Shown here: positions 1-12,563 of the stretch, one piece after another | Numbering within the stretch: position 1 is the first letter of the stretch | Layout: each line of letters begins with the position of its first letter | NCBI GenBank assembly: GCA_963402885.1 | Contig: OY727098.1 | Coordinates: forward strand, 2,165,001-2,229,000 | From: Antedon bifida | Taxonomy: Eukaryota; Echinodermata; Crinoidea; Comatulida; Antedonidae | Direction: 5' to 3' | DNA: 64,000 nt | Notes under the pieces: model-generated | Told to the model about the DNA's origin: nothing | The model's input: the letters and a program-made list of their open reading frames with translations, nothing else | Databases searched by the model: none | Translations under genes and position numbers: made by a program

Positions 1-100
1 ATTTACTTTATGTTTTGATTACATTTAGTTTCGTTATGATATTATTTAAACTGTTATGTTTTATATTTTTATGATTTACTTTATTTTTACTAACAAAAAG

Positions 101-1897
101 GCTTTAAAATCATCTGGAATGTCTAATGCATTGGAAAATGGCGGAAAGGTGAATATGATTTTAAATAATAATGGAGGGTTTTACCAAAATAATTAGTAAC
201 TGTACGCCGTGGGTGGGAGACTAGTAGGAAATGACGGTTCTGCCGTCTGCAACCCCAACACGTTTCAAGCAACGTTATTTGTACGACGCGCGCCTCTATT
301 TGACCAATGAGTAGGCTAGGTTACAGTAATTCGAACTACGTTTAGTTCCCCAATGGTAAAATACAGGAATTAGACAAGGGAGCATGTAACGTTAGGGCGA
401 GTCATATCAACGTTTTCATAATTCGTCAAATATTCGTTAAATATAGACCTATAATTGTACGAATGGTGTTGATATCTTTTAAATAGTGTTATATATATTA
501 TATCAATAACTGAGCAAGGTTAATCAGTAATAAATGTCTTTGCGGTCCTAAAGATATTCCAGATCTTTCGTCGGTGGCAGCGTAGATGTCCTTTGTTTTC
601 GTAAGATCAAACTTGTGTATTTGTATAATTTGTCGTGTGCTGTGGCTTTATTCAAGTTTATGTATGCAAAATAATACAGTAGAACTCCTACTTTAAGATG
701 GGCCCTACTTTCAGGGGACATTTTCCAGTAAAACGAACGAGTGGAAATATAGGCCTACGTACGAGAAACTATGGTGACATTCCCACCCTCCTTAATAGCG
801 TTCTACTGTATTGGTAAACTTGTTTGGTAATTTCTGTGATTGCGGTGGGTTGCAATGTGGATGATGGGTATTTGGAATCAAACCTTGCTGTTTCGTTATA
901 GGCCTATTTATTCAGATTTAGGCCTAGGCCTAGACATTTTCTGACTCGTGAAAGCAGCACATCATGGCGAATTTACAATTCTAATGTTTTGCATACATGG
1001 TGTCTATAGCCTAATCGGCGTAAACTATCGTGTACTCTACAGGCTTCGGACATTTCTACACATTCTGGCCTTGCCTCGGATGTTATAACATTGATGAATT
1101 AGTTTCTATGGATAGGACTTTCACAATCACTTTCACAATTGAGCAAAGCTTTCATTTATGATTTCAAACGACTTTCATTTAATGGGAAAATATTGTCTTC
1201 ATGATGCTATGATCATACATAGGCTATAAACCAACTTATTCCACAAAAGTTCCATTTTGAAAAAATGTTCATCATCCGCTTTCATTCCGAAATCACATTG
1301 TTTTGCAAATGGTGCTTGTTTCGAATGTTTTAAGAACGAGAAACAGATTAATAATTAATTTCAAATTCGTAACTATTATTTTGATCACTTTTTTAATAGG
1401 ACCGCCCGCGTTTCGAATCTAAGAGAAAATCCCGCTTTGCAAAATCCAAACGCAGACCACGAACCAGCTCTGCAGGTAGTCGACCTAGAACAGACGGAGT
1501 AGAGGAACAAGGAAACGGTACTGCAAGTCATCCAACATCTCCACCGTAAGTAGGCCTATATCGCCTTTCCAATGGCGCCTTCGAGCACAACAAATGGCCG
1601 TACTAAGTCCTATAGTTTATACGACGAGAGTGTTTCCACAACTAGTTAATTGTGCGCGCGTAAAAGTCGTATCATTTTATGAGCATCAACTTTTTATAAC
1701 ACATCATAAACAAACATGTACTTTAATGAACATAAAGCACAGTTTCTATCGCCAATAGTTTATCAAATAATCACTACTGATCATGATGATTATGTCTTGT
1801 TATCTTTAATTACAGGGAAAAAGTAGCTTTAGAAGAAGGTGGAGTATCTATTGAAATGACAGACAAGGAAGCAGTGAAGGAAACTACTGAAGCGTGA
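101..1897 (+). CDS. 3' end of an unidentified split gene (last three exons)
   Basis: Three exons join in frame: 101-148, 1400-1545 and 1816-1897, with AG acceptors, GT donors (GTGAAT, GTAAGT) and a TGA at 1895-1897. The predicted C-terminal tail is about 91 aa and has no recognisable domain. It starts with a short polar segment (SSGMSNALENGGK). A strongly basic Arg/Lys/Ser stretch follows (RKSRFAKSKRRPRTSSAG), then an acidic end finishing KETTEA. Such a tail could be a cytoplasmic or nuclear disordered region. The upstream exons lie outside the window, so the protein cannot be named. The frame closes at both junctions, which supports real exons. The first exon is short and is the least certain. 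An AATAAA overlaps the stop region. Confidence 0.55.
675..810. mobile_element. MITE family D copy, in intron
   Basis: The copy begins TACAGTAGAACTCCTAC and ends with the inverse, GCGTTCTACTGTA. The same terminal inverted repeat recurs near 37570, 47566, 60465 and 62333. No coding capacity. It lies in the intron between the first two exons of the unidentified 5' gene. Confidence 0.6.
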
Positions 1898-3499
1898 ATA
1901 AAAATTCCCACATTACTTAAGTCTTCCTAGTTGCTGTTTTAGAAACTTCGATTTTATATAATATAATTTTATTTTAGCCGTTTTAAACAAAAGATGTAAA
2001 TGTATGATGTTTGCGTTTTTTTTCTTGTATCCACATGCCATAAATCATTCCATTTAAATTTCTCGCTATCCAAGTAAACTGTAGTGAACCGTAGATTACA
2101 GTCAACCCAGACAATAGGCTAATGCTATTCAGAATTATTGAAGATTTTATTGTTGTTAAAAGGCTCCTTTCAGGCGGTTCATATTTTTATAAACATTTTT
2201 AGAGAAGATTATACATAAATCAACATTGAATTCCAAAAGAGGTCTATTTGTATGTTAAGTAATGTAATACTAATAATAGTCTGTAAATAGGTGTTGATTT
2301 ATTGTTTGAAGAGTCTTGATTTAACATTGCTGAGTGTACAATATTAGGACAAATTTGAGGCTTGCCAATCCTTGTCAACTAGGATTCATACAACGGGTGA
2401 TCTCTGTGAAATGTTGTGCACCAACGAATGCATGTACCACAACGAGGCTGAAAGTATTATTATATCCAAATCTGAGATTTACCTTTACGGCTTAATTATC
2501 CTTGAGGCTATCAGAAAAATGTATTGTTTTATCTTGTCTTTCCTAGATGATGACAATAGAAGTATTCAATCCTACCACAACTCCAAGAAATTGACTTCCT
2601 TAACCATAACACTCATTCAAGGTTTAGTTCAATAAACCCGTAGCTCAGAATTGTAACCACGGCTTAAACAATTTCCTTTCACGACAGTTAGTAATAGTAA
2701 TAACTTTTTTGCATAATAATAATACTTTATTTTGATATAAACTAGCTTAAGAGTTTTTTTAACAAGTTATTTTCAGTGTTATATGTAAATGAATAAATAT
2801 TTTACGATAAAAAACTATGAGTTTCGACTTTTGTAAATGTGTTCTTTTTAATAGTATTAATATCAATATGTTTAACCAGTGAATATTGAAGCATTTCAAA
2901 TCGTTTCCTCAAGCACAACAAAGCGTAACCTCAGTTGTATAAATAGAACATTGTCAATTTACTTTTCTTATTGCATTACAAAAAAAAACAATTCATCGTT
3001 CTGCTGTATGCAAACAGGCTTGACAATGGCGGTTAGTGGTAATACAAGAAGAAGACAAAGAATAAGTTATATAAAAGGTCGATCGGGGATTTTTCGGGGT
3101 TTTTGAAATTGTTATAAAGAGTTGAATCTGTTCATGCGTCCGTTCTACAAATCGTATTGTTTCATTTTCTTTTCTGAGAGATGTCGCCTTTGGGTTTTTT
3201 CAGATTTGGGACAGACTGTTAATTGACTCTCTGTGGTCGGTGTAAAGTCGGCAATTATTGCGGAATTTGAAAGCGATCGAAGCTGCAGTAATAATAATAG
3301 GGGCATTGATAGAGTATCGAACGATCTAGAAGGGTCGTCTGTAGTTGAGGGACCCTGTACTCTTCCAGCATAAATTATAAATGAATAAATTACACTAAAT
3401 AAATCTGCAATAGTCCTCAAGGACAAAAACAATATAAAATTGTAAATGGGGGAATAACCTGCGACTTGCAGCCTACTGGACTGAATTACGAACAGGTGT
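1898..3499. other. 3' flank / intergenic, no gene seen
   Basis: AT-rich sequence after the stop of the 5' gene. It probably contains the 3' UTR and polyadenylation sites. Open frames here are short, start at non-ATG codons or lack any recognisable similarity. Confidence 0.5.
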
Positions 3500-3750
3500 G
3501 GACGACACACACCACCCTAAGGGACCCTTCCTATCTGTCTGTCCACAGCGACAGGGGCTGCATGGACCAGTGCACCGGGGTAACCCCTACTCTTCCGAAA
3601 GACGTACTGAGTGCTTTAAAGTGCACACGAGTCAGATATGTATACTGGACCTCCAGTTATAGGTCCTTATCCGAGAAGACTTGTTCTACCACCAGCACAA
3701 CGGTCGAGGAGTGCCTTGAACCTGTGCAAGTTTGCGGCGTCCCTTCCTAA
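3500..3750 (-). mobile_element. tRNA-derived SINE, reverse copy
   Basis: On the minus strand the sequence carries the SINE body seen also at 4258 and 62750: a GGTGGTAGAACAAGTCTTCT block, a 'ccagt' block and a 'gtgcactttaaag' block, then GTAGGGGTTACCCCGGTG. The tRNA-like head is degraded. The open frame across it has no codon-level support. Confidence 0.7.
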
Positions 3751-4257
3751 AGCGCTGGACTCGACAAATTTAAGTCATAAAATACGGTAACCAAATTAGC
3801 AATCTAAATAATATAACATTCAAAACATTCTGCGCGAGATTTCTTGAAACTTCATTCGTACTGGACTTTTTCTAGGTCAAGTTGGATCCAAAAAGTCTAG
3901 TGTGATGGAGTATTTATACTCAATATTTAAAAATTCTTTCTATAGTTACATAGGCTATATAGTGATATTCTTACTGTGGTTTCATTAAGCGGTTTATAAT
4001 AATCTTAAGTGTAAATTATTAGAACATCCTGGTCTTAGAAACCAGGACCTCAAATAAATTGTACGCAAAACAAATTTCACTCTACTTCCTTATATAGGCC
4101 TCTTACAACAATAGTTGGTGTAGTGGCGATTGAAAAAAAAACCAGTATTTCCTTGTCTGGTCATTCTATCAATAGAATACCAATGTCTTGTATAATTATG
4201 TCTACATATAAATTGTTATGTATAATAACAATGGTCTCGTGTCACTTGGGCCTACGT

Positions 4258-4600
4258 TGAGTGAGTGTGGCCGAGTGGTTAAGACAGTGGAACCGAAATC
4301 CATAGCCATATCATTGGCAAGGGTTCGAGGCTCACTCGCTCCATGGTTCTGGTGGTAGAACAAGTCTTCTCGGATAAGGACTATAAACCGTAGGTCCAGT
4401 GTAAATCTGGCTCATGTGCACTTTAAAGAACCTAGTACATCTTTCGAGACGAGTAGGGGTGTACTAGTACATTCACACACACACACACACTTGGACAGAC
4501 GTATTGGCGCCGTAGTTGGCTGCCGATGTCACAATGGGACGCCGTAGTTGGCTGCCGATGTCACAATGGGACCCTTAGTGGAGCAGTAGCCTTTAACTAT
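4258..4600 (+). mobile_element. tRNA-derived SINE with intact tRNA-like head
   Basis: The head (about 4262-4342) has a box-A-like GGCCGAGTGGTTAAGAC and a box-B-like GGGTTCGAGGC, as in Ser/Leu tRNAs. A 150-bp body follows, shared with the other copies. A short CA run sits at about 4477-4494. The lack of a proper cloverleaf and the long body argue against a functional tRNA gene. Confidence 0.8.
4509..4572. repeat. 32-bp direct duplication
   Basis: Two exact consecutive copies of a 32-bp unit starting GCCGTAGTTGGCTGCCGATG, at 4509-4540 and 4541-4572, at the 3' side of the SINE. Confidence 0.85.
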
Positions 4601-7600
4601 GAAGTTTGCTCCTTAAAATAGAAGAAGAAGAAGAGAAGATACATGTCACGACGCTATCGTTAAAAGGTTACCGTCAAGATTGTATGCCTACTTCTCTAAT
4701 ATGTTCACCTTTAAATTTCAATTTTACAGTCCGGCTCACTTTTGTTTGTTATTCAAAAACAATTGTAAGCGAAAGAAAGAACTGCTATTTACAAAAACTA
4801 AATTGTCAATACATTCTTAGACTGAAATCAGTATCAGTAGGATACTTCGGGTTCGAATCTAACATTGGTCATAGGCGCAATCTCGGTGGTCTAGAACTAG
4901 CTAGGAACGTGATCTAGAGTCCCAACATAAAAGTACTTGCGAGTATAGTCTATCCGGTGTAGTTAAAACAAAATAAATCAGCCACCTAAAGAAAAGCTAC
5001 TTTGTAGCTGTAGAATTAAATTTCATTTACTTATAATAGGCCTACAGTATTGTGACAATATAAAATGTTGCGCGAGTTACAATGATACGTGTATTCAAAA
5101 GTTGCGGGCGATAACGCGATCGATAAAACGAAAACGTACCGGAGTGATAGATTAGTGCTAATTGTTATTAGTTGCGCAACATTACGATCGATTGGACATT
5201 GCAACACTGACAACGGAAAGGAAATACCAGCTATTGCAAACATGTATATAATAATAAGCTAAGATGCGCACTCATAATGAATACAATGTTTGCACTCGTG
5301 ACGCAAACGATGTCAATGTGTACGTGTTTCTTTCCACGTACGACGGAGGGATCTTAGAACCAAACATTGATACTTGTATGCAAGTGATGTGGTCAAAGTG
5401 TGAAATCGAAAATTGGAAATGGCCATCAAAGGTTGCCTTTTAAGCATGGTCGCGCTTCAATTACAGCATCGGTGCGACCGGTCGGGTGAATTCAAGATCA
5501 AGATGTGTGCTAACCCGAAAAGCATAGTTAGTTTAGTGGATATGGCAAAAATGTTAAGAGCGTTTGATACATTCCAATATAAAAATAATTAATGTTTATT
5601 TATGTTGTAGGGTGTTTTTAGAGATGCAAAATACGGTGGTCGATACTGAATCTGTCCAGTGTAGTCCCTTGAACTCATAGGTGGCCCGAAGTTGGATACC
5701 GGCAATTCCATATTAGCAAAGTCATGTTCATTATCTATTAACAAACATCTGCTTCCTGAAACAGTACTTTTCTTGAGCTAGGAACGGAACTTTTCACAGG
5801 GAAGTTATTTATAATATTAGCCGTTACTGAAACATAGCTACCCGCCGACACTGTATTGCCAACGATTACTTAATAATGCGCACAGCAAGCAATATTCACT
5901 CTTCCCTGATTAAACCCAAATGTTTCGTGGGCATCATGCAGCAGAAACCGTCCGGATTCAATACCCGCCGATGACTCCCAGCTCAGTAGATAAGGGGCGT
6001 GAAAATTCACCACCTCATCAGAAGGACTAGGCTATAGAGGCTGCAGCAGGCTTTACTAACATTATCTCCGTTTGGCGAATAAGCAGCCCCCATCCTAATT
6101 GGGAAAGCATTCTTAATTATACTCAAGAGTATTAAGGAGTAACAAGATAGTATTATATAGTTATAATTATTTTTGACCCACCAACGAATATACATCATAT
6201 ACAATCGAATGTTGATCATTACGGACAATTATAATAAAAAAAAACATCTATCTTTCCAAAATGATTATTGCGGTAGGCCTATATTAATTGATTGTTTGAT
6301 AAGACTAGGGGTGTAACAATACTTCCTACTTCGATTTATATATTCATTCATAGATGGATATCTGATGCACGTATGCAGGAGTAAATGACCGCTAGCCGGT
6401 ACTACTTTCTACACAGTCAAACCGGGAAAATAAAACTGCCAATTAATTTCCGCGTGGGGATAGGCTATGAAGGAATTAGTTTAGTACCAATTCCATCATT
6501 CCTCGATGTGTATACCAGTAGTACATCAGGAAATAGAAAAAATAGAGATGACTTTAATATTTACGTTTGAAAGATTTTAATTAGGAATGAATGATTCTGG
6601 AGTATAAAGGCCAAAATCATCAACTTCACATTACGTCCTTTGTTGAATCAAAAATATGAACACCCAGATAACTCCTATTTAGAAAAAATATATTTTAATT
6701 GGGAAGGCGTAGGCCAATATCAGTCTCCCGTGACGTCCTAGATCGAAATCTAGATCAACAAGGCCATATATGCAGTCGCATGCACAAATTTGAGTTAGTG
6801 TTTACCGACCGACCAACCGACCGACCAACCGACATAGTGAGCTGTAGAGTCGCGTGTAAGATTCTAAAGGTTGTGTAAATAAATATTACGAGGTTGTGTA
6901 AATAAATATTGAATTATTTATTTAATTTCGACATACAATACCAACACTACATTGAAAAAAAAACCACATGAGAAGGAAGTAGGCCTATATAAGTACTGTG
7001 CATTATTTGACACACGTGTGTTGCGTCACATAGTTCACAAACTATGGATCTGACACGCATGTCGCGTTTATTAATAAGCACAAAATCGAAAGGGGAACTT
7101 TTGTGTAAAATCCCTAATTTGTTTTCTACTCAAAGGAGACGCACTTCAAATGTTCACCAAAACATAAAATGTATTGTAGAAGTCCTCAAACACATCAAAC
7201 GTATCCGGTACAGGCCGCAACGTTTTCTTTTCTGAACGTTTGAGGCAGGAATCATGAATAATTTATGAGATTAATAATAAGGCATAATTGCGCGTACGGG
7301 CCTTGTCATTTTATAGCCTAATTATTGATATAATGTTTACTATTTGAATCAAATCCTGTACATATCTGGGCATGTCTTCTTTTGTAAATAAAAAACAATA
7401 AAAATAAAATAATAAAATAAATAAATAATAACAATAAAATTAAAACCAATTGTTAATGATTTGGATAATTTGATAAACTGCGAAGTAGATTTTATTTTTC
7501 CAACGAAACAAATAATTATCGAGTAGGACTCGAACATACATCATCCAGATCACTAGGCCTGCCATCCATTACCTCGAGAATATCGAGCTTGCGATGACTG

Positions 7601-8569
7601 TAGGGTTAGCCCAAAGAAGCAAGTACCGCACCAAGCAAGATGATGATGATTGTTGTTATCTACTGCGAAGTTAGTTTTGCGTTAGGGAGCTAAAAATCGT
7701 TGCGCAAATGTTCTCAAATGTACGGAGTTTAAATTAAAACAGTCAGAGTAGGTAAAACATTTGACCAATTGTTATTTTGTTCGTTCTCATCTACCAGGGC
7801 CACCGGTGCACCAACATTGCCCGTTTTTAGTAATTAATACCCTTCATCTACTTGTTGATCAAACGTCAGTGTAATTTATAATAATGTCCAAATTAAGGCA
7901 ATCTTTTGTTGTCATTACGTGTTTTTTTTTCACAATGGAAATTTTAAAACTACCTTTACATGGTTTTGTGCATTTGTTGTCGTCACAATCAATTGTCACC
8001 GAGTTGATTCGAAGCCAATATCACATTTGTGTGTGTGTGTGTGTGTTAAGTTAACGATTTGATAATTACACCAGTTGCTGAAACTATACAATATTAAGCT
8101 AGAAAATAGTTTGCGGTATTTGTGTACAACCAATTAAATACATTTGGTAAACTAAAGGCTAAAAGGCTTACATGTACTTAAGTTGGTAACTAACAACAAA
8201 TGATAACTTTTGTGACCTAAACATAGCATCCACATGAGTGTACAATCCACTGTTTACGTCATACATCAAACGAATTAAAGAACGTTCGTCACACTGGATC
8301 CAAAAATACATTTTTAAAGAACTATAGATAAATGAAAAACAATGTTAGAATTGATACATAATGATTGTTGCAGAAAAATGAAATCACCTTGAAATGATTA
8401 GTCCTACTTTGCAGAAGTGAACTAGTTTCTTTGATAATTATATTGTGGTTTATTTATTTATCAACAATTCGAAAAACAGCCCAAGAACAAACCATGGCCA
8501 ATTGCCCTGAACAGAAGTTGGAACATTTTGTTTTTGTATAGTTCTTGTTCCTTCAATCTAGACATTGTG
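4601..8569. other. Intergenic, no gene recognised
   Basis: No frame here shows a known domain or a credible exon chain. It holds a (CCGA/CCAA)n tract at about 6808-6832 inside a dispersed repeat that also occurs near 16680. There is a GT microsatellite at about 8030-8046 and several TAGGCCTATA motifs. Confidence 0.5.
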
Positions 8570-8585
8570 GGTGTGGTATCCATCC

Positions 8586-9012
8586 TCCAAAAGAGATGGT
8601 GAACAGTTCCTCCTCCACAAGAGATGGAGAACAGTTTCTCCTCCAAAAGACAAAAGAAATGGAGAACAGTTCCTCCTCCTAAAGACAAAAGAAATGGAGA
8701 ACAGTTCCTCCTCCAAAAGAGATGGAGAACAGTTCCTCCTCCAAAAGAGATGGAGAACAGTTCCTCTTCCAAAAGAGATGGAGAACAGTTCCTCCTCCAA
8801 AAGAGATGGAGAACAGTTCCTCCTCCAAAAGAGATGGAGAACAGTTCCTCTTCCAAAAGAGATGGAGAACAGTTCCTCCTCCAAAAGAAATGGAGAACAG
8901 TTCCTCCTCCAAAAGACAAAAGAAGTAGAGAGCAATTCCTCCTCCAAAAGAGATGGGGAACAGTTCCTCCTCCAAAAGAGATGGATAACAGTTCCTCTTC
9001 TAAAGGGGTGGA
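8586..9012. repeat. 28-bp minisatellite
   Basis: About 14 copies of a 28-bp unit (core GATGGAGAACAGTTCCTCCT followed by CCAAAAGA). Some units carry an extra ACAAAAGAAAT insert. Because 28 is not a multiple of three, every frame cycles through the same peptides. Both strands are open in several frames, so the long overlapping ORFs here are not evidence of coding. Confidence 0.95.
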
Positions 9013-10214
9013 GAACGGTACTAGGTTAGAAACACAATTCAGTGGTGGATAATAACAGTGATTCCTACAAGAGGTGGTGGAGAGGTGGTCAAGATTATTT
9101 ATAGATCTATAGTTCACTGCATGGTGTCTCACCATTGTGGTTGTCAACTAGTCCTATACATTCCCCCGACCTTGGTTGCTTATTCAGTTTTGTGTACTTT
9201 AACTATTCAAGCCTATTGAGTCACCATTTCTTTAAAATCGTTGTATAACACACCTTAACAGATATTATTGAAATCTTGTATGGTCAGTGAGTGAATCAAT
9301 TTTGCTGGGTAGTACAGAAAGTCAGGACCAAAAAAAAAGTTTAGGGGTGATTTAAGATTTTGCATAATCAACTAATCTATTGTTTAACTCCGGACAGCAT
9401 TTACATTTTTGTTATTTTCAGCATTATTTTCATTCATTTTCCTCTCTCAATTCTGAATAAGGGTAAAAGTTTATGCCTACCTCCCTTCTATTTTTTAAAC
9501 AGGTCATTATTTTGCACCACAACTCTGGAATGACTATAAACTTGTTTTATTATTGTTGTTTGTTGATTTGTATGGTGATCATATATATAAAATAATATGC
9601 ATGTGGTAACAGCATTATTATAACAATTAAGAGCTTAGTTAAAATTAACTTTTATGATTGCATATTATGTCTGGCTTTCTGAAAAGTCTGGTACTCTGAA
9701 TGTGTTTTTAACGATAACAACACTGTGGGGCCTGTTGGACCTCATGCAAAGTCTGGGGTTGAAAAGTGTTTTCCATTTTTCAGAGAGTTCAATATTGGTA
9801 CAGTTGACTGCTGCATTACTATTATTATGAAATTAACCATGTACATTGGGCTGTCAACTTAAAAAACTCCCAGGTATGAAACCACAAATTTTAAGTAACA
9901 GTTCCGCAATATCCTGTTAGGGAGTATACTACCTTCCTGAGTAAACGCTAAATACTTCCTTTTAGAAAGCTTCTTGCCTTTTACACACCACCAGGTAATA
10001 TGCAAGTCATCAATATGGTGGTTCCTTAATATTTTTTATTTCATTTATACAAATGCCGGCCTTAGTCTACCAAAGGTGGCCCGGGGAAAGCTAGGGTTCC
10101 ACTCCAGGGCTAAAAAAATGTTTTTAATTACTTGGGCAACATATGGCTAACTGACAGACCTGTTTTCACAGAATAACAAAAGGCAAAAACAAAATAAATT
10201 GAATATAAATTGAT
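9013..10214. other. Intergenic, with a decayed MITE family C copy
   Basis: No gene seen. About 9670-9812 resembles family C (TCTGGTACTCTGAATGTGTT, then a CAGTTGACTG end), but the left end is lost. Confidence 0.4.
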
Positions 10215-10325
10215 GGATTCCTCCGCCAAAAGAGATGGAGGACAGTTCTTCCTCCAAAAGAGATGGCGAAAAGTTCCCCCTCCAAAAAAGATGGCGAAAA
10301 GTTCCTCCTCCAAGAAACAGGAGAG
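10215..10325. repeat. Second small cluster of the 28-bp minisatellite
   Basis: Three to four degenerate units of the same 28-bp motif as at 8586-9012 (AAAAGAGATGGAGGACAGTT and variants such as GATGGCGAAAAGTTCC), about 1.2 kb away. Confidence 0.85.
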
Positions 10326-10579
10326 AGGTACATATGTCAATGGATATTACTTGTTCCTCTCTCCTTTATCATTTGTTGATGGTTGTTATGGAATCCAATG
10401 TATTTCTTTTCTTTTGTTTGTATGTATCATTGACAGTTTGTCTGAAACAAAAGTTGAATTGAATAAGAAATTATTTCTAATTCCCTGTTCTCAGATTTGT
10501 GTATGGTCCATATTTACCAACTATGTCTATTGAATAGTATTCACTGGACCTGAGGGCCAAATCTAACACCATGCACTAT

Positions 10580-10732
10580 AGAGCGTTGATTCACACTATC
10601 AAACTTTATGTGACAAAAAATGTGATGTGCCCATATATGGACATGATGATTTCATAGGATTACCATATCTGGGCATATCACTACAATATTTGGGCTCATC
10701 CACTTGATTGATAGTTTAGATAGAACTTAAAG
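10580..10732. mobile_element. MITE family A, diverged copy
   Basis: It contains the family A left arm (CACACTATCAAACTTTATG, then TGACAAAAAATGTGATGTG), internal CATATATGGACATGATGAT and an inverse TGATAGTTTAGATAGA end. The termini are degenerate. Confidence 0.6.
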
Positions 10733-12563
10733 CTTTGTTTCACCTCCTCTAATAATGGACGATGTATATTTTACTATATTGGACAACAATTATGTAATAT
10801 GTGACCAGTGACCATACCAGAAGCTGCGATTAGTCACTTCTACCAAAAACATATAGTTTAGATAGTCATCACATCACAATACTGATGTCATCATTGACAT
10901 ATAATTAATTAAACAATGCAAACTCACATATCAACAAAGCAAAGTCATTATCATTAAATATTAATAATAACATCATCATTAATACTTTACAATAAGGCTA
11001 TTGTTAAGAATATATACAAAGTAGCCACATGTCATAACAAAATAGAACATTTAAATTACCATAAAGATTTAGCAAAGTCATTACTGTTTTGCATTTAATA
11101 TATTTTAGTTTCCACTAAAACTTAAAAACTCCTGACAGTTTGACACCCTAGCAAACATGTTTAGTGCATATACTAGGTTGAAGTTCATTATAAGTGAAAG
11201 AAAAAGGGACTATTACTAAAATGATTAATTCTTCAAAATAATAATAAATATTAATCCAAAAAGATGGACAAGTAGTAGAATCAAAAGTGTCAGTTTAAAT
11301 TCAATACTTGTAAAATGTTATCTACTTGACACAAACACTGGCAAACAGCCTATAAGTATATATAAATCATACTGTAAAATTATAGAAACAGTGCTCATAT
11401 TCGGCACATGATCTCATAATTGCGTCGAGCATAGTTCTTTGGAGAAAGTATATAGGTATACTTTATCTATGCTGACTCCAAAAGGTATGAGTTTTATTTC
11501 GTTGAGTTTATATTTTTAGAAAGATAACCTCCAATTTTCATTGCAACTACATTGGCAGTATGATAACCATGCAGTCATAGGGAATTTTAACAACCATTTT
11601 GAAGCTGTTACCTAACACTATCTGACATTGATACCTATACACTTTAGCTTAGTCTTATTAGTTAAAAAGATAAATAATTTGGCACATATGGCATTTCATA
11701 CGTATACTACTTGAGCTCATAACTGAAAAGCCGACTGGTGGACTAATATAAAAAAGACAAAACTACAGAATTGGGGCAAGTCTACCTTTAGCTATACTAC
11801 ATGAATAGCTATGTTATGAATGCTAGTGAGAGAGAGGATACAATAATCTAATGTAAGGAATAATCTGCGGAAAATATTATATAAATTTGTATATTCTAAA
11901 AGAATGAAAGGGTAATGCCACTTCAAGAGTATCAATACAAACTAAATAATTCATTTGAAACTTTTTGAAAATGAACAATAAAAATCCAGCAGTGATTCTG
12001 CTAAAATGTGATGACAGAGCGTAATATACTAGGTTTTTACTCAATGCGTAAATAGACACGCTTTTTAACTGTTTTGGCTGAAACGAGTCAACCAGTAAAT
12101 CCTTAATCAAAAGGATACAGATTGAATGCCGTTCAGTGACAATGATGTATATTATTCTCGGTAAATAAGCTTAAAATCTTTTACAGAGACGTCATCCATG
12201 CCTCTTCACAATACAGTAAATTCAGGATCCAATAAATTCCTGACAGAACTGAGATATTAAATTAAATACCAAAGGTTGCTAACGAACAAATTCAAGGCCA
12301 TAAAACTTCCAACAAAATACAAGTAGTATACATTTGATGTAGTCATACTATTTTTACCAATATTAAAAAACTGCTTGTGTGGGCATACATTATCTGTAAC
12401 TTAAAATAGATTTAAAAAAAACCTAGTACTGTATCGCCAACTATACAGTTTGTTTTTAAGGTTTTATATTTAAAGTGAATTGTATAGATATTGTTTATTT
12501 TAAATGCTGATTTTAACTGTAATGGTGAAGGTTTAACTTGGGCAGTGTTCCACAAAAGATTTT
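10733..12563. other. AT-rich intergenic, no gene seen
   Basis: No recognisable gene, RNA or ordered repeat. Frames are short and interrupted. Confidence 0.5.

Noticed and set aside
2372-2635. 87-codon ORF behind the 5' gene
   Set aside because: It begins at a non-ATG codon, has no similarity, and lies in a probable 3' UTR.
3145-3750. Two overlapping ORFs on opposite strands
   Set aside because: The plus-strand ORF lies in a reversed SINE copy, and the minus-strand ORF overlaps its edge and flank. No protein similarity recognised for either.
4262-4342. Functional tRNA gene
   Set aside because: Box A/B-like motifs are present but there is no full cloverleaf, and the sequence continues into a SINE body found at many sites.
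8461-9147. Overlapping ORFs of 98-228 codons
   Set aside because: They are the 28-bp minisatellite translated in several frames on both strands.
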